Positions 22,672 to 33,396 are shown, counted from the first letter of the stretch. The stretch: 64,000 nucleotides of DNA from Branchiostoma lanceolatum (GCF_035083965.1 NC_089736.1:5335501-5399500), one strand, 5' to 3'. Numbers and translations are program-made. Notes: generated by a model from the sequence alone, not told the origin.

Positions 22672-23675
22672 CTTGTGACAGGGGCCTTCGTACTAGTCTT
22701 GTAGCACACTAGTCTTGTAGCACACTAGTATATCAACACTTCAAACATTGAAATACACATGTAGACGTATACTTCACACATACCTACCCTTCCTTACCCC
22801 TCAATAGTCCATCTTGACTACTACAGGAGCACTCAAACCTCCTCAGTAAAATGTCGAGGGTCTCTGTGACTTACCTGTATGGTAAGACGGCCTTCTTCGT
22901 TACTATGGAGTCACAATCGCCAACACGGGGGCGCCTTCACGGGTCCCCGCTTCTCTGTCGCACCTAGGCTCCCCCCAGTAACACCTGTGCAGTCACACCT
23001 GCATCTAACCTTTACCTTCACCAGGTGTGCTTGACTTTTGGCGAACAAGAGTAGAGCTGAAAAACAACGCGTTGAGAAATCTTATCTCCAAATACGGGGG
23101 TTAAATGTCAGCTAGGTCACTTTGCGACCGATGTCTTTTACGCGCCATTGTCGAATCGGACACAGGTATATCTCAGTAGAATAAGCTTTAACGTCACTCG
23201 GTAAACGGACTGAAGGAAGGGACTATGTGCTATTAAGGGCGTTCTGTTTGTAGAACGCTAGACATTGAATATTTCATTATTTATTTAAGGTCTGTGACGA
23301 ACCAACAGCGACAACCTACGCAACGAACCATAATTGCAACCTTGATACACCATACGATGATAACAGGAACCAAGCAGTTTAACACCTCTCGATAAAGCGT
23401 AAACAGCCTTACCTGCTAGGGTATAACTGCTTGTCAGTGTCTGAACGGTTATGTCAGCGAGAAACCCTTTTAGGTAAATATACAAAGGGATAAGGTGTCG
23501 TCTCTAGTGTTGTGACTAGAATAGCAAAAGGTTTCCTATTCAGAGTGACATACGGATCGTATGGCGTGTTGTTTACGGTTTTTAACTCAAGCGTATTAGC
23601 CCAGGGCTCTTTTATACCTTTTGTTTTGGGCACTTGCCAGGTTGCAAATGACTATAGAACTAGCTACGTGTAAAA
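22672..23675. other. No gene seen
   Basis: No supported ORF, and no repeat shared with elsewhere in the window. Confidence 0.35.
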
Positions 23676-23841
23676 CGCGGTCGAACCTCAGGCTGAGGAC
23701 GAAACATTTTATTCATCTCGTTAGCTATTATTAGCTTTTCTTTTTACCAAGCACAACCTACTTTTCTTGATAAGTGTGTCGGGTTCTTTTACGTATACCG
23801 ACTGCAAATGTTGCCTTATAATAGGTGCTATCGCTGTCATG
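23676..23841 (+). repeat. Dispersed-repeat fragment
   Basis: Resembles 16830-17035 in inverse orientation (TCGAACCTCAGGCTGAGGA, CGTTAGCT, CCAAGCACA, TTGATAAGTGTG). Confidence 0.45.
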
Positions 23842-23967
23842 CATTCAGGACCTTCCTGTGGAAATACGTGTACAGTGCGTTTCCCAAGGGTACAACACCT
23901 GGGCCTGCTAGGGGTTCAAACCCAGAACCTTTAGATTCTAAGTCAACAGCACTAACCACAAGACTAG
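23842..23967 (-). mobile_element. 5' head of the tRNA-derived SINE
   Basis: The minus strand reads GTCTTGTGGTTAGTGCTGTT, then GGGTTTGAACCCC (B-box-like), then CTAGCAGGCCC and CCCTTGGGAA. This is collinear with the SINE at 21183. Confidence 0.65.
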
Positions 23968-24172
23968 TAAATAATTCCACCAGGGTACATAATTCCGCCA
24001 CCCTTAAAGATACGTCCAAACAGATCTCCAACCCAAAGTCCCACAGTACTCCTGTATATCTAAACTGTGCATACCTGTTGGGTGCTGCACTAGAGATCTC
24101 TCAAACCCACTGTTTTTCAAAGTGGCGGATTTATGTAACCCATCGGATTAATGTTAAAGTTAATGGAGGTTA
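23968..24172. mobile_element. MITE with ACATAATTCCGCCAC ends, copy 3 (reversed)
   Basis: AGGGTACATAATTCCGCCAC at the left end. AGTGGCGGATTTATGTAACC, then ATTAATG and GGAGGTTA, at the right. It abuts the SINE head. Confidence 0.75.
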
Positions 24173-24476
24173 TATTGTGTAGAATCTGTACTATTTGTAG
24201 TCTTACGAGTCCGACGAATGCCTACAATACCGCCAGATCGTGTATTTACCAAACATATCATATCACCGTGATTAACGTGCTAGGGGCGACCCCTGTCAGG
24301 TCACAGTATATCACATGTCACGCTGTATACTCTAGGGATGACTTCACCTCTATAGTATTTGCTACACTCATTCAAACCCTTCTAAAAGACGACTCTAACT
24401 AATTAGTTCGTGTAACGCTAATTCTATACAGGGCTTCGCTAGCACGCACAACTTCTATTTCACATTCGCCTCTCTC
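24173..24476. other. No gene seen
   Basis: About 300 bases of unremarkable sequence. Confidence 0.35.
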
Positions 24477-24801
24477 AAGCCCGTGTCACACATAGCCGAC
24501 CATGACCTCCCGACCTTCTGCAGATCATAGTTGGGGGTTAGTCGTGAGCAAGGTTATACGTGGTTGAGAGTTGGTCGGCGAGGTTGCCTTCTAGTCTTTA
24601 AAAATGGCGTTCGCCAGCCGACTATGAATTTTGACAAATAAAGTCGAGGAGTCATATTTCTTCTTAGATGCAATCAGAGAAGCGGGCAGTGGAGCTAGAA
24701 TAGGATGGATTCAAGGCTACTCCTAATGCAGCACCTACCTTGGTTGGGGAGTGGTCGGGAGCAAAGTCGTAGAAAGGTCTTTAATGTGTGACAGGGGCCT
24801 T
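24477..24801. mobile_element. MITE with CCTGTCACACA ends
   Basis: Left AAGCCCGTGTCACACATAGC; right ATGTGTGACAGGGGCC. The interior has GAGTTGGTCGGCGAGGTTGC, GCTAGAATAGGATGGAT and GGGGAGTGGTCGGGAG, shared with 27133-27450. Confidence 0.8.
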
Positions 24802-24942
24802 ACTCCAAGAGCTGCTAATACTTAACAACTAAGTGTGTAGTCAAAAGATTCCTGATGAGAATCATATGATAGTGATTTCCAAGGCGACATTGGCTACGAA
24901 TTGTTTTGCGCGTCTTTTTGAAGCGCTCTGACTAGCTGTCTT

Positions 24943-25027
24943 TTAACCTTCTCATTGCTGCCTAACTCTGTAACCAATAGAGAACTGGGAGCCAAACGGC
25001 TACTTCAGTGTGATAAAGCTAAGGTTG
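24943..25027 (-). mobile_element. Short TTAA MITE, inverted copy
   Basis: TTAACCTTCTC, CTCTGTAACCAATAGAGAA and CCAAACGGCTACTTC are the reverse of copy 1. Confidence 0.6.
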
Positions 25028-25450
25028 AGCGAATATCCATAAATTTATCAACTCTGTTAGGGATCTTTACCGACAGAATCGCCGATTACAATCTCTGTTC
25101 CGACATATATAAGCGGGAGTCAGGAATATGCTTGTTTTGCGGCATCTTAATTGAAGTCCATGCACCTAATTAGTTGGTTTCAATGGGTAAACGTTCAAAG
25201 TGTTCTCGGACATATTCAATTCAAGTCATCTGTTAAATCTAAGCAAGCAACGACGCTGTATTCACCGCCACCTAGGCAGTTGATGCGGTTGAGGACGAAA
25301 CACAAAGTGGAGGTGTCTTCTCTGTTTTCCTATCAAACTTTGTTGTTTGTCTTTTTTTGTGTGTGATAATTTACCATCTTGTACAGCGTACGTACAGAAG
25401 AAGCAAATATAATTACCTTCGTCGAGAAGGTTATGTTTTTGGTGTCGTTT
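25028..25450. other. No gene seen
   Basis: No supported ORF before the GT microsatellite. Confidence 0.35.
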
Positions 25451-25479
25451 ATGTGTGTGTGTGTGTGTGTGTGTGCGTT

Positions 25480-25526
<47 letters not shown>
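25451..25526. repeat. (GT)n microsatellite
   Basis: Two GT runs with a GCGTTTAT interruption. The overlapping ORFs are artefacts. Confidence 0.95.
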
Positions 25527-25528
<2 letters not shown>

Positions 25529-26037
25529 ACGCATGTTTGTTTGTGTGTTACTGCTCTTCTAATCGCTTTCAAATTGTGTGGCAAGAATGCATTATTGATA
25601 ACCATTAATTAATAACATAACACACGAAAGGACTGAAATATTGCATAACGTATCTATTCATATAGGATGCCTTCTTAGAGATTTACATTCAGCAATTCAG
25701 CGGCACGAAAGACAGGGTAACGTGGTTGTCCTTGACACTTGCTGTTATTATCAAAATCGCTAGACGGTGTTTTGCACAACATACACACGTGAGTATCAGC
25801 TCTTTGTGCAGACTTCTACTACAACTAAAGTAGTCTGAAGCAAAATCCGCATGGGATTTAAATGGACTTTATAGAACACATGGCAACGTGCGTAAAATTC
25901 CATAAAATAGTTGAAATAGTATGGTGCATTTTTCTGTCATCATACTTAAAATCTGCCCCAATCATTTTGTTACTACTCCTCTAGGCGTTTGTAAGACTTC
26001 ATTTCTTTTCCGCTTTGGTTTCCTTGTAACAATATAT
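25527..26037. other. No gene seen
   Basis: Downstream flank of the second coiled-coil gene. No clear AATAAA within 100 bases. Confidence 0.35.
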
Positions 26038-26784
26038 TCAGAAAAATCCGAACCCGCCACCGTCGGACTCTCTCGTAGGTGGCACACTTTTATCTTCATC
26101 GTCTGTATCAATGTCCTTCTTCTTCTTTTCCTTTTTCTCCTTCTTTTCTTTTTTCTCCTTTTCTTTTCTCTCTTTTCTTCTCCCCTTCTTCTGCGGAGAT
26201 TCGGGGGTCATGATGGGTATGAGTCTACCGCGGGGCAGTGTGGGAAGGGTTAAAATGGTGGGCGCTTGGAACACTTTTGCTCCTTCATCGTCATCTGATT
26301 CTTCTTCTACCTCTGCTTTAGGTGTGTCCTCTCTTGGTATATGAGGAAAATACGTTTTATATATTTGTCTAGTTGTCATCTTTCTGTTTATGAGTTTGTT
26401 GCTTCTGTCACGACATTTCTTTAAGAGCTTCGCTTGCTTCTTTCTTCGAATGTTGACGGAACTGAGGAGTACTTTGACGGTTTCTAGTTCCTTGTCAACA
26501 ATACGAGCGTATCGAATGCTTTCCTTTTCTACAGGGTTGAAGTTGGTCGTGTCCCGTGAACCATCTTCCGTACCAACGTTGTGCATGGACAAAGCGACTT
26601 GAGACGCCTTCATGTCCACTAGTTCTTCATGAAGTTTCTCCTTGAATCGTCTCGTTTTGTGTTTTTGGATCTCGATGTTTTTCTCGATGCTCTTGAGAAG
26701 AACCTCCACCCGGCCGGCCGCCATTTTGTTGAGGGCTTCCATCCGCTTTCTGACGTGGCGACTTGAGACGGCCATGGCGGCCAT
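26038..26784 (-). CDS. Single-exon charged coiled-coil protein, GTEDGSRD family member 2
   Basis: Intact ORF of 248 residues from the ATG at 26784. A second in-frame ATG at 26775 has the better context (GCCGCCATGG), so initiation could be three codons later. Order of parts: an N-terminal Lys/Arg/Glu helix, GTEDGSRDTTNFNP (about 70-83), a helix with RRKKQAKLLKKCR, IYKTYFP, an acidic run (EEESDDDEG), LPTLPRGRLIPIM, then a Lys/Glu-rich tail with repeated KEKK and KKEKKEK motifs followed by DTDDEDKS. The tail is a purine-rich tract at the DNA level (26110-26190). It shares the central half with the gene at 13069-13845. The Lys-rich tail may be a nuclear localisation or nucleic-acid-binding segment; this is inference. 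Confidence 0.8.
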   Translation of the reverse strand: MAAMAVSSRHVRKRMEALNKMAAGRVEVLLKSIEKNIEIQKHKTRRFKEKLHEELVDMKASQVALSMHNVGTEDGSRDTTNFNPVEKESIRYARIVDKELETVKVLLSSVNIRRKKQAKLLKKCRDRSNKLINRKMTTRQIYKTYFPHIPREDTPKAEVEEESDDDEGAKVFQAPTILTLPTLPRGRLIPIMTPESPQKKGRRKERKEKEKKEKKEKKEKKKKDIDTDDEDKSVPPTRESDGGGFGFF

Positions 26785-27132
26785 ATCAGTCACTCACCGC
26801 TGCAGAGGGGGACACAAAACATGAACAAGCGTTTGATTATATAGATATGCCCTTGATTAACATTATAGAACAAGAAGAATAAGAAAAAGAACTTTTTGGA
26901 ACGACAATCGCACACCGTACAAACTAAGTGATAACTTGATCAATAAGGGCTAACATACGTCTTTGATATGGTGTTACAATCGAGTGGAGCTAATCATAAG
27001 TTTCCGTATTTTTCTAATAACAAAGACATTTTCAAATCTCTCTGCAGCATCGAGTCTTTGAAATCTGACCATGAGAACATGTGTCCATTGACACCTTCCG
27101 TCAATCTACGGTGAATGCGAGGCTACAATGTC
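26785..27132. other. Upstream flank of member 2, nothing recognised
   Basis: AT-rich, without a clear TATA box in the expected place. Confidence 0.3.
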
Positions 27133-27450
27133 AAGCCTCTGTCACACATAGCCGACCATGGCATCCCGACCTTCTCCAGACAATGATGAGGCGTTAGTCG
27201 TGGGCAAGGTCACCTGCACATGTGGTTTGGAGTTGGTCGGCGAGGTTGCCCTCTAGTCTCCTGCGCCAGCTGACTATAAATCTCGAAAAATTTAAGTCAG
27301 GAAAGTCATATTCTCCTTGAATGTGACCAGATAAGTGAACTGGAGCTAGAATAGGATGGATGCCAGGCTACTCCCAACCCAGCAAAGACTTGGCTGGGGA
27401 GTGGTCGGGAGTAAAGTCGTGGGAAGGTCTTGTATGTGTGACAGGGGTTT
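27133..27450. mobile_element. MITE with CCTGTCACACA ends
   Basis: Left AAGCCTCTGTCACACATAGC; right ATGTGTGACAGGGG. The interior is collinear with 24477-24801. Confidence 0.8.
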
Positions 27451-27451
27451 T

Positions 27452-27740
27452 CAGATGATACACATGAGCTAGACCGACGAAATGCAAGTCATTCTTGTAT
27501 CCTTTCCCTTTGAGTGTATCCACTTAGGATCAGAGATATAAATCCTTTGAATGGACGTAAAATAGGATGGGTTCCAGGCTAGAATCCCAACCCAGCGCCA
27601 ACCTAAGTCGTGGATAGATCCTAAATATGCGACAGGGGCTTTAACACGAGGTAGACCGACGAAATGTCAGTCTTTCTTATAACCTATCCCTTTGGGTGTA
27701 TCCACTTTGGATCAGAGATATAAATCCTGTGAATGGACGT
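27452..27740. repeat. Tandem duplication that includes a MITE tail
   Basis: 27460-27548 and 27648-27741 share AGACCGACGAAATG, GTGTATCCACTT.GGATCA and GAGATATAAATCCT. Between them lies a partial MITE ending GCGACAGGGGCTTT, so the duplicated unit of about 195 bp carried the element's end. Confidence 0.65.
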
Positions 27741-28243
27741 ACGATCTTAACAACCAGTTTATTTGTTTAGATCTCCACGTTTACTTAAGGTAAGATTCAA
27801 CCTTAATCCAACAATACAGACAATTAGTCCACGATCATTTTCCGTGTGACCAGCCAGAGGAAATCTTCTCTTTGTTTTCGCCGATTCCTTGCAGGTGTTT
27901 TAAGAAGGACAACAATGGAAAGTAGACCTTCCCACAAGCAATGATTCAGTATTGCACTGCACTGTGTAATTATATCAGCTTTCAAACGCAACGTAGCGAA
28001 TTATAATGGTACCACCCACTTGGACACTGTTATACAAAACAAACTATAAGTGGTTTGAAACATCGTAAATTTGTCATTTTCGCCGAAATCAGTGTTAATT
28101 AGTAGCTATATCTAACCAATCAGCTTGTACAATGAGTGTTCTTTGTTTTACGTGAAGATGTGAAAATTAGTTTGATTGTTAGCAATCAAGAAATCAAAGA
28201 AAGAATAGCACCTACGGAAAGATAAAGAATGTCGTATCTTTGT
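27741..28243. other. No gene seen
   Basis: No supported ORF. Confidence 0.35.
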
Positions 28244-28487
28244 TATACCCCCGCCACACAGCAAGGAAACTGTGAGCTCTATTTGAAAATGTTGGCAGTT
28301 ATACGCCGCGTGTTTTCTCGATCATTGTGCGATTTTTAGAGAGATCGGACGGTGTTCGCAGGTCCCTGAGCCTATGTGATGGGGTAGATTTTTATGTAAA
28401 TAAATGCTCGAGTCTCTGGCGATTTTCAAATTCGGAAACCTTCTGGAGATCAAAAAATAGGACCGAAGCTGTGTGACAGGGGCTTAA
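28244..28487. mobile_element. Diverged MITE with CCCC(G/T)(C/G)CACACAGC ends
   Basis: CCCCCGCCACACAGC at the left and GCTGTGTGACAGGGGCTT at the right form imperfect inverted ends like those of the CCTGTCACACA family. The interior differs. Confidence 0.45.
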
Positions 28488-29092
28488 CAGATGATTTAAA
28501 GAAGCGAATACCTTGCCGATGCTGTGAATTCTATGAACTTTCGTGGTATCTAAATGGGAAAGACTTAAAATTGTCCAGGGAGACCTATATCTAGTAATGA
28601 TTGCTTCCCTCTCTACATTTCCGAGAAAGTTTACTAGAATAAGTCTAATATATATTCAGGCAAACGGCGACCAAAAATTACAACCTTCTACTATTCTGTG
28701 ACAATTAGGGACGCCCTTGTTCCTAAAAGATATTCCGTAACTTAATACACTAGTTTCAATATTAAAGTGTTGAATACCTCAGCTTCATATCTTTTTCCCT
28801 TAGGTGTAGGCAAGAAGGTTGATGTAGGTAACTGTACATCTAAGCATTTTTGTTGCTTTTTAAGGCGAAATGTAAGTAATTTCTTGAGTAATTCTATCAA
28901 TTCTTCTGTCTCAATGTGTGTGGGCGATAGGGTCATATTATACACAAAAATTGGGACCAGTAAGGTTATATTATGCCTGTAGTTGTTTGTAGTAGACATG
29001 AAAGAAGTTTGACAAGTTTAGTCAATCGCCAGACCCTAACTTAAACTCAACACTACACTGTTTAAGAAACATGTCTAAGGGTTAGGTTAGGG
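28488..29092. other. No gene seen
   Basis: AT-rich. Two overlapping 70-85 codon frames show no domain. Confidence 0.35.
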
Positions 29093-29287
29093 CCCGGTGT
29101 CACAGTCAACGTACGATTGTCGTACGATCATCAAATTAAGGATCATTCTTGGGATAATCGTGCTGATGTCATACAGAATTTAGCTGTCTTGTTACGGCAA
29201 AGGGCTGTCTTAGATCCTTGATTGCGGTTGGAAATCCTACGACATCAAAATCGTACGATGACCTATGACAACTGTGACCACACCGGT
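29093..29287. mobile_element. MITE of the CGTACGA family, copy 1
   Basis: Ends CGGTGTCACAGT and, inverted, CGGTGTGGTCACAGTTG. It has inner CGTACGATTGTCGTACGATC and ACATCAAAATCGTACGATG. Relatives are at 30172-30352 and 34456-34682. Confidence 0.6.
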
Positions 29288-29659
29288 AGTGATTGTTTGT
29301 TCACCCATGTCCGGACACATGTTAGACCAAAATCTTTGCAACAAAGCGAAGTTATAAAGACACTTCACGGCATGACTCTGAATAGGATGCTTACATGTAA
29401 CTCTTCTAAACGTACCGTAACGTATACCTATTAGCCTACATGTATATGTCCTACTTACTCTACGAGTTAACTATCTTTTGGGGCGCCCTTAGGAAATGTT
29501 GCCCAAACCTTAAATACTGATCAAGAAAACGAATAAAAATCTTACGATCTTGAATTTTAAAGGTTAAGCGGACGTTTTCTTTATAAAACTACAAATCTTA
29601 CCTTTTTTGAAGAAGACAGACGCTGTAGAGATATGTGTACTTCTAGGTGGCTCGTACCA
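29288..29659. other. No gene seen
   Basis: No supported ORF or repeat. Confidence 0.35.
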
Positions 29660-29840
29660 GGTGTGAATGGGGGATAGATTAGGAAGTACCGTTCCTGTAC
29701 CCCCGGGGTGTGTCCTACGCTTACCGCCCCAGGGCTTGAACCATGGATACCCGCCATGTCAACACACCTCGCTAGGGTATCGTCTGAAACACCGGCTGTT
29801 TTGTATACAAGGGTCACCTGGATTCGGTATCCCCCATTCG
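29660..29840 (-). repeat. tRNA-like segment between inverted GAATGGGGGAT ends
   Basis: On the minus strand an A-box-like TAGCGAGGTGTG precedes a B-box-like GGTTCAAGCCC. GAATGGGGGATA occurs near both ends in inverse orientation. It does not fold into a standard tRNA by eye; a SINE head or tRNA remnant is more likely. Confidence 0.35.
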
Positions 29841-30171
29841 CATTGTCTCCGAATCTTCGGTTGCAAATGGCACACTGTTATTTGCTGACTCAAGTCGTTC
29901 GATTCACACCTTTAATTTCTAGTATCTTTTACTTCCAAAACTTAAAAGATTATGATTAATTCCTCATAAGGCACGCTTATTCGTTAAACTCTTGAAAAAT
30001 GCCTGGTAAAATGTATAAAATGCACCTCAGCGTTGTAAGTACACGGTGTCAAACTTTCTTTTATTCCTTGGCAAGGTGGCCGTATTGTATTACAGTTACA
30101 TAAACATTTATTCTGTGCAAGATACGCCTCCGGCCATGAGCTACTTCAGAGTAACAGTGTGAGGGCCCATT
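29841..30171. other. No gene seen
   Basis: Unremarkable AT-rich sequence. Confidence 0.3.
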
Positions 30172-30352
30172 CACATTACGTCGTAAGATCGTCGAACAAT
30201 TGTTGTTCGATTACAAACTGAGGGAAAATTCCATCTGTCTTGCTACGGAAAAGATTGTCTTACATCGTCGGCTGTTGGTTCTGTCGCAATCTGCTTGAAA
30301 AGTCTACGACATAAAAATCGTACGACGGGCTACGGCAAACGTAACCTTGCCG
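30172..30352. mobile_element. MITE of the CGTACGA family, copy 2
   Basis: TTACGTCGTAAGATCGTCG at the left; ACGACATAAAAATCGTACGA at the right. It has the same spacing of TCTTGCTACGG(A/C)A in the middle as copy 1. Confidence 0.55.
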
Positions 30353-30723
30353 CTATAGTAGACAATGACTGTGACGCGTGATGTTAAAGGTCATATTTGT
30401 AGACCGCGAAACTTTCCTTTGCACTAAGGATACGGGAAAGTTTACTAATTATAGACCAGGTGTTGTCAAAATAACAGCGAGAGAGAGGGGCCAAGAAGGT
30501 CACGTGGCGACGTGAACAGAACAGGTGTTTCTTGATACAACCTTTCATGTGGACACACAATACAGCATGCTTACAATATAAAACTTTGAGAACATTACAC
30601 TATTAAAAGAATCTGTTAGAAAGACCCGTGTAGTTTATGCGTCAACTTCGGGAAACAAAAAGGCCGAGAAAATAAATTGAAGACAAAAAGTAGGGTTTGG
30701 CGTGAGTTCAAATTTGGGCTATT
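30353..30723. other. No gene seen
   Basis: No supported ORF. Confidence 0.3.
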
Positions 30724-30804
30724 TTAATCTTTAGCACACCGAAGTAACCGTTTGGCACCGCATTCTCTATTGGTTACAGAGTTGGGCAGTAGAGAGAAGG
30801 TTTA
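30724..30804 (+). mobile_element. Short TTAA MITE, copy 2
   Basis: Starts TTAATCTTTAGC and ends GAGAAGGTTTA. The right TTAA has mutated. Confidence 0.55.
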
Positions 30805-31051
30805 TGTGCATGTGATTATGTATATCTGAAAAATTTTGAACTACCATTTCATACGGGCTGCTGTTATGATTATCAATCTTATGATTTCTTAATTCTTCTT
30901 TCTTTTGATTTTTTTTTAGCTTTGGACCAAGTCATCTCCCCAAAAGAAACGTACTATGTATCCTGACGTACTGTCCATTACAATTAGCAGTTTAACAAAT
31001 GATAACATGGCAATCAACGGCTCGACCAATGAGAGTGACAGTGGGTATGCT

Positions 31052-31057
31052 TTTATT
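31052..31057 (-). terminator. Candidate polyadenylation signal AATAAA
   Basis: Lies about 170 bases downstream of the stop of the cysteine-rich protein gene at 31224, on the same strand. Confidence 0.4.
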
Positions 31058-31152
31058 TTGCATTTCTACGTTTTGACCGAGATGGGCTGGGCTATGAGAT
31101 CGGCCCAATGGACAGCCGCAACTAGGCATTCATGTCGCATTGCTGTCACATT

Positions 31153-31227
31153 TTAACCTTTAGCACTCTGCCGTTTGGCACCCAATTTCCTATTGGTTAC
31201 AGAGTTAGACAGCAGGGAGAAGGTTAA
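31153..31227 (+). mobile_element. Short TTAA MITE, copy 3, at a stop codon
   Basis: TTAA (31153-31156), CCTTTAGC, the conserved core, GGAGAAGG and TTAA (31224-31227). The minus-strand TAA stop of the secreted-protein gene lies within the right TTAA. Confidence 0.75.
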
Positions 31228-32585
31228 CCAACAGGCAGAGGGCCGACGACAGGTGGGTAGGTCTGTGAGCCGGTTAGGCGGCAGGCACCGCTGAACCACC
31301 CGCCCTCTGGGTAGCAGGACAGGCCGCGGTCACACCTGCAGTCGGCACTGGACGCTACAGGGTACCCCAGGCTACAGGACTCGCCCTCCTGAAGGTGCGG
31401 ACCGCACGTGCCGCGGGAGTCACCTGGGGAAGAACCGTTACAGTCACGATCTTAATCTTCTGTTTTTGGTAGAGAAGAAAATTAATAAAGACAGGGAGAA
31501 GGAAGGAAGAGAGAAAAGGAGAGCAGAGAAGAAGAGGGAGGGAGAGAGAGAGAGAAAAACGACAGAGAAAGATAGGGAAAGACAAAGATAGGGAATGGAC
31601 AGAGAACGAAAAGATGGGAAGAAAGAAAGAAAGATGAGGGAAGGAATGAAGAAAGGAAGGAAGGAAGGAAGGAAGTATGTTCACAAGTCGTAATTAAACA
31701 CATAATGCAGTGCTCCTACCATTCATGCCATTTTCCTTCATTATAATCTTTGTTTAAGCACAAGATATTGTGAATTTTCTTCTGTGAAAAGTTGGTGGGA
31801 ATGAAATGATAAAAACAGATACCTGTGTCCGATGGCATGACCCATCCTGAAACGGCTGTTCCGTCCACCCGGCAACACCCTCCGGGGCAGTCAAGGTTGC
31901 TGTTACACTGTTTTCACAGACAATGAAAATTTAAAAAAAAACAAGCAAGCAAGACACAGTACGTCAGACCTCTTCATGATCTTCTTGGATTGACATACAC
32001 AATATTTTCTACATCGTTTGAAACCCTATCAAGCTCTGGGTATCCTGTGAACATACTGTTTCCAACGTATAAAACTGCTCACAGGCATTTTTGTGTATTT
32101 TGAAACTTAAGATGCAAAAATTAGACTTTACTTCAAACCTTGGGTATCGAATACAAAAACAGTACCCACAATATTTAACCACGAGAAAACTTATCCCCAA
32201 GCAGATGTTAGGATGACAAACCGTTACAGCATATGGAGGCGGTTTGCCACGAAAGCGGGCACCTAGGAAAATGTCTCCCACTATCTGCTCGGAGATTAAC
32301 GCTAGTTTACCTAAATCCGGTGCATCTTTCGATAAGAGTAAGCTGACACCAATCTGGTAAAAAAATAACCACCATTTCTTTCTTTTGTATGCCGATATTA
32401 TTGATTACCTTTGTCCCTGATGTTATACCTGTAAATACTAGAATATATTCCTAAATAGTCCGTTTTTAAACAACCCGGATATATATTACCCTGCAGATTA
32501 ATCTGAAGTAGCGTTACAAGAAAGTACTAACCTGTTGACCAGCAACCTGAGAGACCAGCACTACGACACACAGCCAAACCAACAT
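31224..32585 (-). CDS. Secreted cysteine-rich protein, prokineticin/colipase-like spacing
   Basis: Predicted 112-residue secreted protein from three exons: 32585-32532 (signal peptide, start CCATGTTGG), 31907-31823 and 31423-31224. Junction phases are 0 and 1. The signal peptide has the hydrophobic core LVWLCVVVLVS and ends near GQQ. The mature part has ten cysteines: CNSNLDC, then GGCC, GTCG, EGESC, ADCRC, GLSC and GAC. This order (C-x5-C, CC, C, C, CxC, C, C) fits the prokineticin/colipase-type fold by spacing only. A canonical AVIT-type N-terminus is absent, so receptor activation in the prokineticin manner cannot be assumed. A paralogue lies 0.8 kb upstream on the same strand. A TATA box is about 130 bases before the ATG. 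The stop codon sits in the TTAA of a MITE. Confidence 0.8.
31490..31680. repeat. Polypurine GA-rich tract
   Basis: GGGAGGGAGAGAGAGAGA and runs of AAGGAAGG on the plus strand, within the last intron of the secreted-protein gene. The long Ser/Phe/Leu frame on the other strand is an artefact. Confidence 0.85.
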
Positions 32586-32709
32586 GGTAACGATACTCTT
32601 GAGCTCGACAGACTTCTGTGAAATCTTCTGGCGTTGGACTTTAGGACTGATATCACTCTGTTGGCCACATTTACTCCACAAGAATCAATATAGTTAGCAA
32701 ACATCCTTC

Positions 32710-32716
32710 TTTTATA
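32710..32716 (-). promoter_or_regulatory. TATA box (TATAAAA) of the secreted-protein gene
   Basis: TATGTATAAAAGAAGG on the minus strand, about 130 bases upstream of the ATG at 32585. A start near 32685 would give a leader with one five-codon upstream ORF. Confidence 0.6.
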
Positions 32717-33396
32717 CATATTATACGTAATCGGAAGGAGATTGGGTGTTTTTTATCGATTATTTGTCAACTGTATGGGGTCACCAATGTCTTCCACCAG
32801 TTGAACCTACACATATGTGTAAATATTGTTCAGTACCAAGGACAGGGATGGCCTTGAAAGAAATGTTGCCTTTCCGGTTGTACCCGACCAATTATAGCAA
32901 AAACCCAAGTAAAGCTTGATAGGTCCAAATAAGGCTACAAATGTTGGCAGTGTGTACGCCTAAGATACGTCACCCATGAAGATTATTGGTTCGGATGACA
33001 ATGACGATTTTATATCCCCTAATAAGCGCTTTGAAGCCAGTTTGGTTTTTCCGTCAACAAAGTTAACATGGCTGCTGTGGAAATTTTAAGGGAATTTCAC
33101 AGGAAATGCCAAACATTATGTATAAGAGAAATTTAGGAGAGGCGGTCAACAGCAACAGATGAAACTGAACATTGTTGCATTTGCATACGGTAAAGTTGGG
33201 GGGGGGGCGTTAATTTCTTCTATCTATAAAAAGTAACCAAACCGGTTTCAGGTTCTAACAGATCATATAGATTGGTTCCTTTCTTGTCAAGCATCACTAA
33301 AATGAACAACAATTACACAAAATAGGGTCATATGACTTTCTATTGGTTTTCAACACAACCACCCGTCATTCAAGATGGCCGATCATTTTCCAACAT
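32717..33396. other. No gene seen between the two secreted-protein genes
   Basis: Contains a poly-G run near 33197-33207 and no supported ORF. Confidence 0.4.

Noticed and set aside
25262-25612. Four ORFs on both strands
   Set aside because: They are created by the (GT)n run, which is open in several frames.
31355-31703. Ser/Phe/Leu-rich minus-strand ORFs
   Set aside because: Readings of a polypurine tract and of the wrong frame of the secreted-protein exon.
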